Assembly: GCF_014295035.1 (NCBI RefSeq) | Contig: NZ_CP060404.1 | Location: 1,096,001-1,160,000, forward strand | From: Streptomyces buecherae | Lineage (GTDB): Bacteria > Actinomycetota > Actinomycetes > Streptomycetales > Streptomycetaceae | Reading direction: 5' to 3' | DNA length: 64,000 nt | In this document: in pieces, positions 11,246-20,697 of the stretch | Position numbering within the stretch: position 1 is the stretch's first letter | Layout: every line of letters starts with the position of its first letter | Position numbers and translations under genes: made by a program | Notes under the pieces: model-generated | Seen by the model: the letters and a program-made list of their open reading frames with translations, nothing else | What the model was told of the DNA's origin: nothing | Databases searched by the model: none

Positions 11246-11704
11246 TCAGTCCTTCTTGCTCCGGTCATTGCTCCGGCTGGTGCTCCGGCTGCGGCGGCCA
11301 CCGCGCCGTGCGGACGGCACGGTCTTGCCGACGACGACGGTCGTACGCTCCGGAGCCTCGCCCTTGCGGCCGATGGCCCGACGTACCCCGTACCCGAACG
11401 CGGCCACCTTCACCAACGGTCCGCCGAAGGCCGACGAGACGGTGGAGGAGAGCGCGGACGCGTTGGAGGTGACCTCCTGGACGTCGGCCGCGATCGAGTC
11501 GACGCGCGCGAGCTGCGTGTTGGCGTTGCGCACCGTGGCCGACGCCTCGCTCAGCAGCGGCACGGCCTGGTCGGTCACGTCCGCCACCAGCTTGGTGGTC
11601 GCCCTGAGCGCCTGCGCGAGCCTCACCAGCGCGAGGGCGAGGAACGACACCAGGATCGCCCAGAAGACGGCCACGAGGATCCCGGCCACTTCACCACCGG
11701 ACAC
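11246..11704 (-). CDS. DUF948 membrane-anchored coiled-coil protein
   Basis: A 152-residue protein with GTG start at 11704 and a GGGAG ribosome site. Residues ~7-30 are a transmembrane helix (AGILVAVFWAILVSFLALALV), followed by a helical coiled-coil segment (VTDQAVPLLSEASATVRNANTQL) typical of DUF948, and an Arg/Ser-rich basic tail. It leads the DUF948 - DUF6167-like - alaS - ruvX - mltG run, with 5 bases to the next gene. The role is unknown; the family is proposed to be membrane-associated. Confidence 0.8.
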   Translation of the reverse strand: MSGGEVAGILVAVFWAILVSFLALALVRLAQALRATTKLVADVTDQAVPLLSEASATVRNANTQLARVDSIAADVQEVTSNASALSSTVSSAFGGPLVKVAAFGYGVRRAIGRKGEAPERTTVVVGKTVPSARRGGRRSRSTSRSNDRSKKD

Positions 11705-11914
11705 GTCGCACCGCTCCCTGCTGATCGTTGACTCGTCATGGGCTGTGCTCGTTCAGCACGTCCCGCCGCCGCTTGCGGGCGGTCAGACATCGCGGGCGCG
11801 GGCGGCAGACACCGAGCCTATCGCGCCGCGGCTCGTCGGCCGTACCGCATTGTCGCTCGCCACAGGCCGCTTCCGACGGGGGCGCGCGCCCCGGCCGGGT
11901 GGCACGGACGGGGA

Positions 11915-11944
11915 TTGTACGGCCCGCATACCGTTGAGTACGCT
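11915..11944 (+). promoter_or_regulatory. Candidate promoter for a leaderless transcript
   Basis: TTGTAC at 11915-11920 and TACGCT at 11939-11944 are separated by 18 bases. The ATG of the following ATPase gene begins 9 bases after the -10, and no ribosome-binding sequence lies between. This geometry fits a transcript that begins at or next to the start codon. Each hexamer matches the vegetative consensus at three of six positions, so support is moderate. Confidence 0.4.
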
Positions 11945-11953
11945 CCGTGTTTT

Positions 11954-14233
11954 ATGCGACATGTTCCGCGCCCCGGATCAGCGAAGCCCAGCCCCTCCGC
12001 CCAACCCAGCAGAGCGGGCGCCCTCCCCGCCGAAGTCAGCCGGTTCGTCGGACGGTCCGCGGAACTGGCTCAGATCAAGCGACTCCTCGCCCGAACCCGC
12101 CTGGTGACGATCACGGGCGTCGCCGGAATCGGCAAGTCCCGGCTGGCGCTGCGGGCGGCCAGGCGGATGCGGAATCGCTTCTGCGACGGCATGTGGCTGG
12201 TCAGCCTGGCCGAACTCCCCGCCGACACCCGCCCCGACGAGGCGGTGCTGGGCGCGCTCGGGCTGACCGTGTCCAGCGGGCGGAGTCCGCGCGAGGTGCT
12301 GGTGCGGCGCCTCGCGCAGGGCGAGACGCTGTTGGTGCTCGACGGCTGCGAGCACCTGAGCGAGCCGTGTGCCGCGCTGGTGGCCGAGCTGTTGCGAAGG
12401 GTGCCGGGGCTGCGGGTGCTCGTCGCCAGCCGGCGCCCGCTCGGGATCACCGGCGAGCGGCTGCTGCCGTTGCGCCCGCTGCCGGTGTGGCCCGACGCCG
12501 TCGAACTCTTCGCCGACCGGGCCTCGGCGCTGCTGCCCGCCTTCACCGCGGCGGCCGGCCGCGAGGCGGTGAGCGAGGTGTGTCGGCGTCTGGACGGCGT
12601 GCCGCTGGCCATCGAGCTGGCGGCGGCGCAGTTGCGCACCCTGTCCCTGGAACAGCTCCTGCTCCGGCTCGATGACCCGCTCCGGCTGCTGACCAGCGAC
12701 GGCCACAGCATCCCCGACCGGCACCGTTCGCTGTCCACCGCGATCGGCTGGAGCCACGAGCTGTGCACGGCCGGCGAGCGGTTGCTGTGGTCGCGGCTGT
12801 CGGTCTTCGACGGCGGCTTCGACCTGGACGCCGTCGAGTACGTGTGCTCCGGCCCGGACCTGCCGGCCGACGAGGTGCTGCCGGCCCTGTCGGGCCTGGT
12901 CGCGCAGTCCGTCGTGGTCCGGGACGACCCGCCCGAGGGCGCCGGCCAGGCCCGCTACCGGCTGCTGCGCCCGGTGCGCGCCTACGGCGCCCGGTGGCTG
13001 GCCGAGCTGGGCGAGACGGAGCGGCTGCGCAAGCGGCACCGCGACTGGTACCTGGGGCTCGCCACCTGGTGTGAGCTGGACTGGTTCAGCCTGCGCCAGA
13101 TCGAGGTGGCCCAGCGCGTGGAGGCGGAGCTGCCGAACCTGCGGCTCGCGCTCGAGTACAGCCTGGAGAGCCCCGAGGACGCGCACATCGGCCAGTACCT
13201 GACCGGCACCCTGTGGTTCTACTGGGTCGGCTGCGGGCGGCTCGCCGAGGGCCAGCGCTGGCTGGAGCGCGCGCTGGAACTCGGGGGCGACCAACCGGAG
13301 CCGCGCGCGAAGGCGCTGTGGGCGGTGGGCCTGACGGCGGCGGCGCGCGGGGACGCGGTGGCCGCGCTGACCGCGCTGCACGAGTGCCGCGAGCTGGCCG
13401 ACCGGTGCGGCGACGAGAGCGCGGCGGCGCTGGCCACCCAGATGCTGGGCGCGACCGCGCTCGCCAACGACGACCTGCCGGGCGCGGTGGCCCTGTTACG
13501 CGAGTGCCTTGAGCGCTATCGCGCCCGGGGCGAGTTGAACGCCCTGGTGCTCCTCGCCCAGGTGCAGCTCGCGCTGGCGCTGGCGCTGATCGGCGACGCG
13601 GAGGCGGCCCTGGCGCTGGCCGAGGACGCCCGCCAGGTGGCGACCGACAGCGGGGAGCGGTGGGTGCGCTCGTACGCCCTGTACGCGCTGGCCTGCGCGC
13701 GGGCCGAGCGGGGCGAGGACGAGCAGGCCCGCGAACTCCTGGTGGCCTGCCTGGAAATCAAGCGGGAGTTCGGCGATCTGCTGGGCATGACGCTGGCCCT
13801 GGAGCGGCTGGCGCCGCTGGTGGTGCTCGACGCGCCGGAGTGGGCGGCCGAGTTGCAGGGCGCCGCCCTCACCGGCTGGCGCGACCTGGCCGGCGAGCCG
13901 CTGCGCTCCCCGCTGCTGCGCCAGCGGCACGAGCGCTGCGCCGCGCGGGCCAGGGGCCTGCTCGGCGACGCGGGGTACGAGGCGGCGCGGCGCGACGGGC
14001 GGCGCGGGGGCCTGGACACGGCGGTGGCCCAGGTCCTGGAACGGGGCCGCGGGCGCCCGGCCAGTCTGGTCGGGCAGGCGGGCGGGGTGGCCGGGCGGCC
14101 CTGGCCCGAGGAGGACCGGGCCAGCGAGGGCCGGGCGGCCGAGGAGTGGGCCGCGGGCGCGGCAGCCGCGCTGCGCCGCAAGCAGCCGGCCGGCCCCCCG
14201 CCGGCCGAGGCGGACGAGGAGCCCGGGGGCTAG
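11954..14233 (+). CDS. AfsR/NB-ARC-like ATPase with TPR-like C-terminus, lacking a DNA-binding domain
   Basis: The ATG at 11954 gives 759 residues; longer frames upstream have no support. After ~30 disordered residues comes VSRFVGRSAELAQIKRLL and a P-loop GVAGIGKSRLALR, a Walker B-like TLLVLDGCEHL, sensor VLVASRRPLGITGE, and GVPLAIELAAAQL, the NB-ARC/STAND signature of AfsR-SARP and LAL regulators. The C-terminal half is helical, Ala/Leu-rich and TPR-like. Unlike AfsR there is no N-terminal winged-helix/BTAD domain, and unlike LAL proteins no C-terminal LuxR helix-turn-helix. It may be a signalling ATPase with a partner. It converges on rpsD. Confidence 0.85.
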   Translation: MRHVPRPGSAKPSPSAQPSRAGALPAEVSRFVGRSAELAQIKRLLARTRLVTITGVAGIGKSRLALRAARRMRNRFCDGMWLVSLAELPADTRPDEAVLGALGLTVSSGRSPREVLVRRLAQGETLLVLDGCEHLSEPCAALVAELLRRVPGLRVLVASRRPLGITGERLLPLRPLPVWPDAVELFADRASALLPAFTAAAGREAVSEVCRRLDGVPLAIELAAAQLRTLSLEQLLLRLDDPLRLLTSDGHSIPDRHRSLSTAIGWSHELCTAGERLLWSRLSVFDGGFDLDAVEYVCSGPDLPADEVLPALSGLVAQSVVVRDDPPEGAGQARYRLLRPVRAYGARWLAELGETERLRKRHRDWYLGLATWCELDWFSLRQIEVAQRVEAELPNLRLALEYSLESPEDAHIGQYLTGTLWFYWVGCGRLAEGQRWLERALELGGDQPEPRAKALWAVGLTAAARGDAVAALTALHECRELADRCGDESAAALATQMLGATALANDDLPGAVALLRECLERYRARGELNALVLLAQVQLALALALIGDAEAALALAEDARQVATDSGERWVRSYALYALACARAERGEDEQARELLVACLEIKREFGDLLGMTLALERLAPLVVLDAPEWAAELQGAALTGWRDLAGEPLRSPLLRQRHERCAARARGLLGDAGYEAARRDGRRGGLDTAVAQVLERGRGRPASLVGQAGGVAGRPWPEEDRASEGRAAEEWAAGAAAALRRKQPAGPPPAEADEEPGG

Positions 14234-14261
14234 GTCCGGCTCGCCCGGCCTGGCACGCGAA

Positions 14262-14287
14262 AGGCCCCGCCCTCGCGGGCGGGGCCT
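14262..14287. terminator. Bidirectional hairpin between the ATPase gene and rpsD
   Basis: Perfect 11-bp stem AGGCCCCGCCC / GGGCGGGGCCT with a TCGC tetraloop. It lies between the convergent stops of the plus-strand ATPase and minus-strand rpsD, so it can serve both. Confidence 0.85.
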
Positions 14288-14303
14288 ACCTGCTGAGCTG
14301 TGC

Positions 14304-14915
14304 TTAGCGGGCGTAGTACTCGACGACGAGCTGCTCGTCGCAGATCACCGGGATCTCCTTGCGGTTCGGGTCCCGGTCGAGGCGGAACGCGAGCGCCTTG
14401 AGGTTGACCTCGAGGTAGCGCGGCGTCTCACCGTCGGTGTCGTAGCCACCCTCGCGAGCGACCTGGAAGGGGTGCTTCTCGCGGCTGCGCTCGCGGACCA
14501 TCACGACGTCGCCCGGGCGGACGCGGAAGGACGGCTTGTCGACCTTGCGGCCGTTGACCTCGATGTGACCGTGCACGACCATCTGGCGCGACTGGTAGAT
14601 GGTCCGGGCGATGCCCGACCGAAGGACGAGCGCGTCCAGGCGGCGCTCAAGCTCGATGATCAGGGCCTCGCCCGTCTTGCCGTCGACCTTCCGAGCGCGG
14701 TCGTAGGCACGGGCCATCTGGCGCTCGCTGATGTCGTACTGAGCGCGCAGACGCTGCTTCTCAAGGAGTCGGACCTTGTAGTCGCTGTTCTGCTTGCGGC
14801 CACGGCCGTGCTCACCCGGCGGGTAGGGGCGAGCCTCGAAGTACTTGACGGCCTTGGGAGTCAGTGCGATGCCGAGCGCACGCGACTTCTTGACCTTGGG
14901 GCGCGACTGGTTCAC
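14304..14915 (-). CDS. rpsD: 30S ribosomal protein S4 (zinc-free type)
   Basis: Primary 16S rRNA-binding protein of the small subunit. The 203-residue protein matches full-length S4: N-terminal helical region ([21 protein letters not shown]) and the S4 RNA-binding domain ([20 protein letters not shown]... GHIEVNG). The N-terminus has no CxxC-type zinc cysteines, so it is the C-minus form. GTG at 14915 has GGAGG ten bases upstream. As in other streptomycetes it is a lone gene outside the rpsM-rpsK-rpoA cluster. Its leader contains an iron box shared with the divergent gene, which is unusual for a ribosomal protein gene. Confidence 0.97.
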   Translation of the reverse strand: MNQSRPKVKKSRALGIALTPKAVKYFEARPYPPGEHGRGRKQNSDYKVRLLEKQRLRAQYDISERQMARAYDRARKVDGKTGEALIIELERRLDALVLRSGIARTIYQSRQMVVHGHIEVNGRKVDKPSFRVRPGDVVMVRERSREKHPFQVAREGGYDTDGETPRYLEVNLKALAFRLDRDPNRKEIPVICDEQLVVEYYAR

Positions 14916-14937
14916 GTGGAACGAACCTCCGTGTAAG

Positions 14938-14956
14938 TTAGGTTAGGCTTACCTTA
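14938..14956. promoter_or_regulatory. Iron box (DtxR/IdeR/DmdR-type operator)
   Basis: TTAGGTTAGGCTTACCTTA is a 19-bp interrupted palindrome that matches the degenerate DtxR/IdeR consensus TWAGGTWAGSCTWACCTWA at every position. It sits 22 bases upstream of rpsD (minus) and 14 bases upstream of the DUF2470 gene (plus), so a bound repressor could affect both promoters. Within it TAGGCT (14944-14949) could serve as a -10 for the plus strand. Binding by DmdR1 is inferred from the match, not shown. Confidence 0.85.
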
Positions 14957-14970
14957 GCCGAGGAGAACGC

Positions 14971-15933
14971 ATGTTTCGACCTGGGAGCCCCACATCAAGC
15001 ACCGCCCAGGGCAGGGAGTCAGACGACTCCGGGCCTGAAGGCACTGAGGTGGGTCAGCCGCGCCCCGCGGAAGACGCCCGGCAGCCCACTGCCGCCGAGC
15101 GCGTACGAACCCTCGTGGAGTCCAAGGCTACGGCTTCTCTCGCGATTCCTGGAATCGAGGAGCCGGAGGACTTCGCCGCGGGCATCCCGACGGCCCGCAC
15201 CGTCATGCCCGACGGAGACGTGCTACTGCTGGTCCCCGGCGACTCTCCGGCGGCCAGAGCCGCAGCGTACGCCCAGGATGACGACCTCACGTGCGTGATG
15301 GAGATCACGGACGTCGCACCCGTTTCGGTGCCGTATCGCGTGCGCGGGCGCGCCTGGGTCGCCGGCTGGCTCACCCCGGTACGCAACGAGGAGCGGGCCG
15401 CCTGCGCCATGCTGCTCGCCGAGCGCCACCCGGTGGGCGAGATCCTCGGCATGGACGACGCGCTGCAGCCGCCCACCGCGAGCCGACCCGGCGGGCGTCC
15501 CGCCTGGGTACTGCTGCGCCTTGAGGTCGGCGAGGCGTGCGTGGACGACCTGTGGGGCGCCGAGGGCGTCGAGCCGGACGCCTTCGCCGCCGCGGCACCC
15601 GACCCGCTGGTGGCCCACGAGGCCGACCTCCTCCAGCACCTGCACTCCGCGCACAGCGAGCAGGTCCAGATGCTCTGCGCGCTCATCGGGGAGCGCGCCC
15701 ACTGCGGAGCGGCGCGGGAACCTGGCGCACCGCAGCAGGGGGAGGCGCGCGTGTCGGCCGGACGCGCCGTGCGGGCGGTGCCCGTCTCCCTCAGCCGCTT
15801 CGGCCTGCGGGTCCGCTTCACCGACTCCACCAGCCGCTCCTTCGACGCCCGCTTCGACTTCCCGGAGCCGGTGCGCGACGTGACGGAGCTACGGCGCGCC
15901 ATACACACCCTCTTCGAGGCCGCGGCCGAGTAG
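14971..15933 (+). CDS. DUF2470 / HugZ-like protein, probable heme-iron related
   Basis: A 320-residue protein with ATG at 14971 and a strong GAGGAG six to seven bases upstream. Residues ~40-150 (TAAERVRTLVESKATASLAIPG ... VPYRVRGRAWVAGWL, read as separate segments) resemble the split-barrel flavin/heme-binding fold of the HugZ family. Residues ~210-320 form a DUF2470 domain with the typical opening DPLVAHEADLLQHLHSAHSE and the RFGLRVRF...RFDFPEPV strands. In HugZ proteins this domain belongs to heme-degrading enzymes that release iron. The iron box directly upstream fits derepression under iron limitation. An Ala/Glu-rich N-terminal 35 residues look disordered. Enzymatic activity is inferred only. 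Confidence 0.8.
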   Translation: MFRPGSPTSSTAQGRESDDSGPEGTEVGQPRPAEDARQPTAAERVRTLVESKATASLAIPGIEEPEDFAAGIPTARTVMPDGDVLLLVPGDSPAARAAAYAQDDDLTCVMEITDVAPVSVPYRVRGRAWVAGWLTPVRNEERAACAMLLAERHPVGEILGMDDALQPPTASRPGGRPAWVLLRLEVGEACVDDLWGAEGVEPDAFAAAAPDPLVAHEADLLQHLHSAHSEQVQMLCALIGERAHCGAAREPGAPQQGEARVSAGRAVRAVPVSLSRFGLRVRFTDSTSRSFDARFDFPEPVRDVTELRRAIHTLFEAAAE

Positions 15934-16188
15934 CCGACCACCGCGCCCGAGCACCCACACCCGCGTGCCCCTCCGCGCCCGCTCACCCCGTACCCCCTCC
16001 GACCATCTCGGCGTCCCGGGCACACCCGACCGGTGCGCCCCTCCCCAACTCCCGCACACCTGGCGGGAGTCGGGCGCGTGACGACGGTGCGGCGAACCGG
16101 CCGCGCCGGCTGGCCGGCCAAGCCGCGCCGCGTGACCCCGGGCGCCGATCGCGCCCGCCGGGGCGGCCTGGCTCCCGCGCGGGTCGGG

Positions 16189-17589
16189 TTACTCGGCGGC
16201 CTTGGTCTCCGGCTGCTCGCCGCGCGCGGGCGGGGGCGGCGGGTCGCCGCGCAGCCGGGCCCTGACCCGCTCCACGACGTCGGCGTAGCGCGCCTCCGCC
16301 CCGTACCGCGTCGGCTCGTAGTACCGCTTGCCGTGCACCGCGTCCGGCGCGTACTGCTGCGCGGCGATGCCGCCCGGCAGGTCGTGCGGGTAGAGGTAGC
16401 CCTGCGCGTGGCCGAGCTTCTGGGCGCCCTTGTAGTGCCCGTCGCGCAGGTGTGGCGGGACGGGGCCGGCGAGGCCGGCGCGCACGTCGGCCAGGGCCGC
16501 GTCGATGGCCAGGTACGCGGCGTTGGACTTGGGCGCGAGCGCGAGCGCCACCGTGGCCTGCCCGAGCGCTATCCGGGCCTCGGGGTAGCCGATCAGGGCC
16601 ACCGCCTGGGCCGCGGCCACCGCCGTCTGGAGCGCCGTCGGGTCGGCCATGCCGATGTCCTCGCTCGCCGAGATCATCAGCCGCCTGGCGATGAACCGGG
16701 GGTCCTCGCCCGCCTCGATCATGCGGGCGAGGTAGTGCAGGGCCGCGTCCACGTCCGAGCCGCGGATGGACTTGATGAGCGCGCTCGCCACGTCGTAGTG
16801 CTGGTCGCCGCTCCGGTCGTACTTCACGGCCGCCCGGTCGACCGCCTCCTCCAGCGTGGCCAGCGTGATCTGCGGCTCGCCCTTGGCTATCGCCGAGCCC
16901 GCGCCCGCCTCCAGTGCCGTCAGCGCCCGTCGGGCGTCGCCACCGGCGATCCGCAGCAGGTGTGCCTCCGCGTCCTCGGGCAGCTCCACCACACCGCCGA
17001 GACCGCGCTCGGCGGCCAGCGCGCGACGCAGCAGAGACCGCAGGTCGTCGTCGGTCAGCGGCTCCAGCGTGAGCAGCAGCGAGCGGGAGAGCAGCGGGGA
17101 GATGACCGAGAAGTACGGGTTCTCCGTGGTGGCCGCGATGAGGGTGACCCAGCGGTTCTCCACGGCGGGCAGCAGCGAGTCCTGCTGGGCCTTGCTGAAG
17201 CGGTGGATCTCGTCCAGGAAGAGCACGGTCTCCCGGCCGTACCCGCCCGAGCTGCGGCGCGCGCCGTCGATGACGGCCCGCACCTCCTTGACGCCGGCGG
17301 TGATCGCCGACAGCTCCACGAAGCGCTTCTTGGTGGCCTGGCTGACGACGTAGGCCAGCGTCGTCTTCCCGGTGCCCGGCGGGCCCCACAGGATGACCGA
17401 CGAGGACCCGGCCGGGCCGCCGCTCCCCTCCCCCACCAGCCGGCGCAGCGGCGAACCGGGACGCAGCACGTGCTGCTGCCCCACGACTTCATCGAGCGTG
17501 CGCGGACGCATCCGGACGGCCAGCGGGCTGGCGGCCGGGTCCTTCTCCTGGCGCTCCTCGGCGGCGGCGGTGAACAGGTCTGGCTCCAC
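16189..17589 (-). CDS. rarA: Replication-associated recombination protein A (RarA/MgsA family AAA+ ATPase)
   Basis: AAA+ clamp-loader-like ATPase acting at stalled replication forks. The 466-residue protein has [15 protein letters not shown] (box II), Walker [11 protein letters not shown], Walker [16 protein letters not shown], sensor 1 AATTENP, and the C-terminal RarA tetramerisation domain with [15 protein letters not shown] and EDIGMADP. Length and motif order match the family. A Pro-rich tail ends the protein. It starts at ATG 17589, 109 bases from the vkor stop; the hairpin at 17642-17681 lies between them, so it probably has its own promoter. Confidence 0.96.
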   Translation of the reverse strand: MEPDLFTAAAEERQEKDPAASPLAVRMRPRTLDEVVGQQHVLRPGSPLRRLVGEGSGGPAGSSSVILWGPPGTGKTTLAYVVSQATKKRFVELSAITAGVKEVRAVIDGARRSSGGYGRETVLFLDEIHRFSKAQQDSLLPAVENRWVTLIAATTENPYFSVISPLLSRSLLLTLEPLTDDDLRSLLRRALAAERGLGGVVELPEDAEAHLLRIAGGDARRALTALEAGAGSAIAKGEPQITLATLEEAVDRAAVKYDRSGDQHYDVASALIKSIRGSDVDAALHYLARMIEAGEDPRFIARRLMISASEDIGMADPTALQTAVAAAQAVALIGYPEARIALGQATVALALAPKSNAAYLAIDAALADVRAGLAGPVPPHLRDGHYKGAQKLGHAQGYLYPHDLPGGIAAQQYAPDAVHGKRYYEPTRYGAEARYADVVERVRARLRGDPPPPPARGEQPETKAAE

Positions 17590-17641
17590 GTGGGAAGCCT
17601 ATGTCACCGCACCGACAACGGGCCGGGGCGACCAACGGGAA

Positions 17642-17681
17642 GCCGGGCCCACCCGGGGTTCGCACCCAGGGTGGGCCCGGC
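17642..17681 (-). terminator. Hairpin after vkor
   Basis: Perfect 13-bp stem GCCGGGCCCACCC / GGGTGGGCCCGGC around a 14-base loop, located 18 bases past the vkor stop in the direction of transcription and 53 bases before the rarA start. Confidence 0.8.
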
Positions 17682-17698
17682 CGGCCCGGCGTCTTCGG

Positions 17699-18352
17699 TC
17701 AGGCCCAGAGCTGGCTCTTCCACTTGGTGAGGATCAACATCGCGATGACGCCCATCCACAGCACCGGCAGCACCCAGTGGAACTCCAGGAACCCGCGGCG
17801 CAGTCCCTCGGGCGCCGGCAGGAAGCGGTGCTTGACGTTGAACCACGTCACGTAGGAGAACATCAGGATGGTGGCGGCCCAGGCCAGGCAGCACCACAGG
17901 CACAGCGCGCCGATCTCGTACAGCGACTGGTACTGGAGCCAGGTGCAGAAGCCGACGCCGAACAGGCAGCCGGCGTTCAGGGTCAGCCAGTACCAGCGCG
18001 GGAAGCGCGCGCCGACGAGCACGCCCACGCCCACGGCGATGACGATGCCGTAGGCGATCAGGCCGAGCATGGGGTTCGGGAAGCCGAACGCCTCGGCCTG
18101 GTCGCTCTCCATGATGCTGCCGCAGGAGACGATCGGGTTGATGCTGCAGCCGGGGGTGTAGGTCTTCCCCTCGGCCTTCGCCTCCAGGATGTGGTTCTTG
18201 TCGAGGGTGATGATCCAGGCGGCCAGCAGGCCCGCGGCGCCGGAGAGGATGAGCAACCAGGCGAAGACCCGGCCGCCGCCGACGGCGCCGCCGGGGGTGG
18301 TCTTCTCCGCGTCCCCGTCCGTGTCAGAACGGTGAAGTGCCGAAGTCGTCAT
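17699..18352 (-). CDS. Vitamin K epoxide reductase family membrane protein (VKOR)
   Basis: Quinone-linked thiol oxidoreductase that re-oxidises extracytoplasmic disulfide carriers in actinobacteria, which lack DsbB. The 217-residue protein has about five transmembrane helices (first ~29-50), a loop cysteine pair (Cys69 and Cys77 in GCSINPIVSCGS), and the active-site CLWC at 151-154 in the fourth helix. ATG at 18352. It carries no fused thioredoxin domain, so it must work with a separate partner. The DsbA-like protein at 53.5 kb lacks an evident signal peptide and is not an obvious partner. It lies 60 bases downstream of the hisS stop, on the same strand. Confidence 0.93.
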   Translation of the reverse strand: MTTSALHRSDTDGDAEKTTPGGAVGGGRVFAWLLILSGAAGLLAAWIITLDKNHILEAKAEGKTYTPGCSINPIVSCGSIMESDQAEAFGFPNPMLGLIAYGIVIAVGVGVLVGARFPRWYWLTLNAGCLFGVGFCTWLQYQSLYEIGALCLWCCLAWAATILMFSYVTWFNVKHRFLPAPEGLRRGFLEFHWVLPVLWMGVIAMLILTKWKSQLWA

Positions 18353-18412
18353 AGCGCCATTCGTCTCGTCAGTCGGTCATAGCCCGGTCATTGTGCACCA
18401 GGCACCTGTGAA

Positions 18413-19690
18413 TCAACCGCGCCGTGCGCGCAGTTCCTCCACGACGGCGTCCAGGGCGACAGGTGTCTGGTCCCCGCTCTCCAGATCCTTCAGCTGAACG
18501 ACGCCCTCGGCAAGGTCGCGCTCCCCCGCGACCAGGGCGAACCTGGCGCCGGAGCGGTTCGCGGACTTCATGGCGTTCTTCAGACCCTTGCCGCCGAAGG
18601 CGAAGTCGGCGGCGACGCCGGCCCGGCGCAGGGCTGTGACCAGGTCGAAGAGCACGTCCCTGGCCGCATCGCCGAGCGGCACCGCGTACACCTCGGTGGC
18701 CGCCGGCAGCTCCAGTTCCACGCCCTCGGCGCGCAGCGCGAGCACCGTGCGGTCCACGCCGAGCGCCCAGCCGACCGACGGCAGGGCCGGGCCGCCGATC
18801 ATCTCGGACAGGCCGTCGTAACGCCCGCCGCCGCCCACCGCGGACTGCGAACCGAGCCCGTCGTGAATGAACTCGAACGTGGTACGCGTGTAGTAGTCGA
18901 GCCCGCGCACCAGCTTCTCGTCGTCCTCGAAGACGACGCCCGCGGCCGTCAACAACTGGCGTACGCGCTCGTGGTAGACCTTGCACGCCTCGCACAGGTG
19001 GTCGCGCAGCGCGGGGGCGCCGACGAGTTGCTTGCGCACGGCCTCGCGCTTGTCGTCGAGCACCCGCAGCGGGTTGATCTCGATCCGCCGCCGGGTCTCC
19101 TCGTCGAGGTCGAGCCCGCGCAGGAAGCCCTGCAGCGCCTCGCGGTAGGCCGGCCGGCACTCCTTGTCGCCCAGCGAGTTCAGCAGGAGGCGGAAGTCGC
19201 GCAGCCCCAGCGAGCGGTAGGCGTCCACGGCCAGGATGATCAACTCGGCGTCCAGGGCCGGGTCCTCGGCGCCGATCGCCTCGGCGCCGACCTGCGAGAA
19301 GTGCCGGTAGCGGCCCGCCTGGGGGCGCTCGTAGCGGTAGTACGAGCCCGAGTACCAGAGCTTGACCGGCAGGTTGCCGGCCTTGTGCAGGTTGCGCTCC
19401 AGGGCGGCGCGCAGCACGGAGGCGGTCCCCTCGGGGCGCAGCGCGAGTTCGGTGCCGCCCTTGGTGGTGAGGGTGTACATCTCCTTGGTCACGATGTCGG
19501 TGGACTCACCGACGCCGCGCGAGAAGAGTTCGACGTGCTCGAAGCCGGGGGTCTCGATGTAGCCGTACCCGGAGCGGCGCAGCGGGGCGGCGAGCGCCTC
19601 GCGGACCGCGAGGAAGGTCGCGGAGTCCGGCGGGGTCAGGTCGTACGTGCCCTTGGGGGCGGTGAAGGCGTTCACGGGGTAGGTCGTCAC
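18413..19690 (-). CDS. hisS: Histidyl-tRNA synthetase
   Basis: Charges tRNA-His. The GTG at 19690 overlaps the upstream hydrolase stop (GTGA) and gives 425 residues, a normal length. Class II motifs are clear: PKGTYDL near the N-terminus, [12 protein letters not shown] (motif 2), the histidine-binding [11 protein letters not shown] and GGGGRYDGL, and [11 protein letters not shown] (motif 3), followed by the HGTP anticodon-binding domain. The frame remains open further upstream inside the hydrolase gene, but the overlap and homology fix the start. Confidence 0.97.
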   Translation of the reverse strand: MTTYPVNAFTAPKGTYDLTPPDSATFLAVREALAAPLRRSGYGYIETPGFEHVELFSRGVGESTDIVTKEMYTLTTKGGTELALRPEGTASVLRAALERNLHKAGNLPVKLWYSGSYYRYERPQAGRYRHFSQVGAEAIGAEDPALDAELIILAVDAYRSLGLRDFRLLLNSLGDKECRPAYREALQGFLRGLDLDEETRRRIEINPLRVLDDKREAVRKQLVGAPALRDHLCEACKVYHERVRQLLTAAGVVFEDDEKLVRGLDYYTRTTFEFIHDGLGSQSAVGGGGRYDGLSEMIGGPALPSVGWALGVDRTVLALRAEGVELELPAATEVYAVPLGDAARDVLFDLVTALRRAGVAADFAFGGKGLKNAMKSANRSGARFALVAGERDLAEGVVQLKDLESGDQTPVALDAVVEELRARRG

Positions 19691-20397
19691 ATTCCTCGTC
19701 GCGGGGCGGCCGGGCCGCCTCCGAGGCCGGCGGCCACCTGCCGCAGGTACGGGTTGGTGGCGCGCTCCTGGCCGATGCTGGTCTGGGGACCGTGACCGGA
19801 CAGCACCACGGTCGAGTCGTCGAGCGGCAGGCACACGCGGGCCAGCGACTGGAGGATCTCGGCGTGGTCACCGCCGGGCAGGTCGGTGCGTCCGATGGAG
19901 CCGGCGAAGAGCAGGTCGCCCGAGAAGAACACCGACGGGATGTCGGCGCTCTCGGGCAACCGGAAGGTCACCGACCCCTTGGTATGGCCGGGCGCGTGCG
20001 CGACGGACAGCTCGAGACCGGCCAGGTTCAGGGCCGCGCCGTCGGAGAGCTCCTTGACGTCGTCGGGCTCGCCGACGGTCAGCTCCCCCATCAGCGGCAT
20101 CCCGATGGAGCGGCCGAGCGCCTTCTCCGGGTCGCTCATCATGTAGCGGTCGGCCGGGTGGATCCAGGCCGGTACGTCGTGCGCCCCGCACACCGGGACC
20201 ACCGAGGCCACGTGGTCGATGTGGCCGTGGGTGAGGATGACGGCCACGGGCTTGAGCCGATGCTTGGCGATGGTCTCCGCGACGCCCTCGGCGGCCTGGT
20301 GGCCCGGGTCGATGATCACGCACTCCTCGCCGGCGGCGGGGGCGACCAGGTAGCAGTTGGTCCCCCAGGCCCCGGCAGGGAACCCAGCAATGAGCAC
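19687..20397 (-). CDS. MBL-fold hydrolase (glyoxalase II-like)
   Basis: A 236-residue metallo-beta-lactamase-fold protein. Metal ligands are visible: THGHIDHV (HxHxDH), HAPGHTKG, the bridging Asp in [17 protein letters not shown], and SGHGPQT near the C-terminus. The GRTDLPGG segment is typical of the glyoxalase II/persulfide dioxygenase-like branch, but the substrate is not clear. The GTG start at 20397 has no strong ribosome site nearby. It is translationally coupled to hisS, as in other streptomycetes, suggesting co-expression rather than a shared pathway. Confidence 0.9.
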   Translation of the reverse strand: MLIAGFPAGAWGTNCYLVAPAAGEECVIIDPGHQAAEGVAETIAKHRLKPVAVILTHGHIDHVASVVPVCGAHDVPAWIHPADRYMMSDPEKALGRSIGMPLMGELTVGEPDDVKELSDGAALNLAGLELSVAHAPGHTKGSVTFRLPESADIPSVFFSGDLLFAGSIGRTDLPGGDHAEILQSLARVCLPLDDSTVVLSGHGPQTSIGQERATNPYLRQVAAGLGGGPAAPRRGM

Positions 20398-20697
20398 GAT
20401 CGTCCTTCAGGTGGTCCGGCGGTCGGCGCGGTGGCCGTGACGCCGGGGCGGAAAGTCGGCGTGCGAAGAGCCTACCTGCGGCGCACGGGCCACAGCGAAC
20501 CGCTATACGGTACGGCCATGCGCCGGCGGACGGCCGCCAGCGGGCGGCCCGCGCTACCGGCGGGCGGGGCGGACGGAGGACCGTCACGGACCCGCGAGCA
20601 CGGCACCGGCCAGCGCCGGGAAGCCGCGCCGGGGGACGCACACACGGCAGACGCCGCGCGGCAATGGCGCGGCGTGACAGTTGGAGGAGTAGACCCG
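20398..20697. other. Divergent intergenic region
   Basis: 300 bases between the MBL hydrolase (minus) and the cyclophilin gene (plus). An A/T-containing island CTATACGGTA at 20503-20512 stands out from the GC-rich surroundings and could contribute a -10 to either direction, but I cannot pair it with a convincing -35. Nothing else is seen. Confidence 0.3.

Noticed and set aside
11738..11953. 72-codon N-terminal extension of the AfsR-like ATPase
   Set aside because: The sequence before ATG 11954 is Arg/Ala-rich, contains the promoter candidate and overlaps the likely control region of the divergent DUF948 gene.
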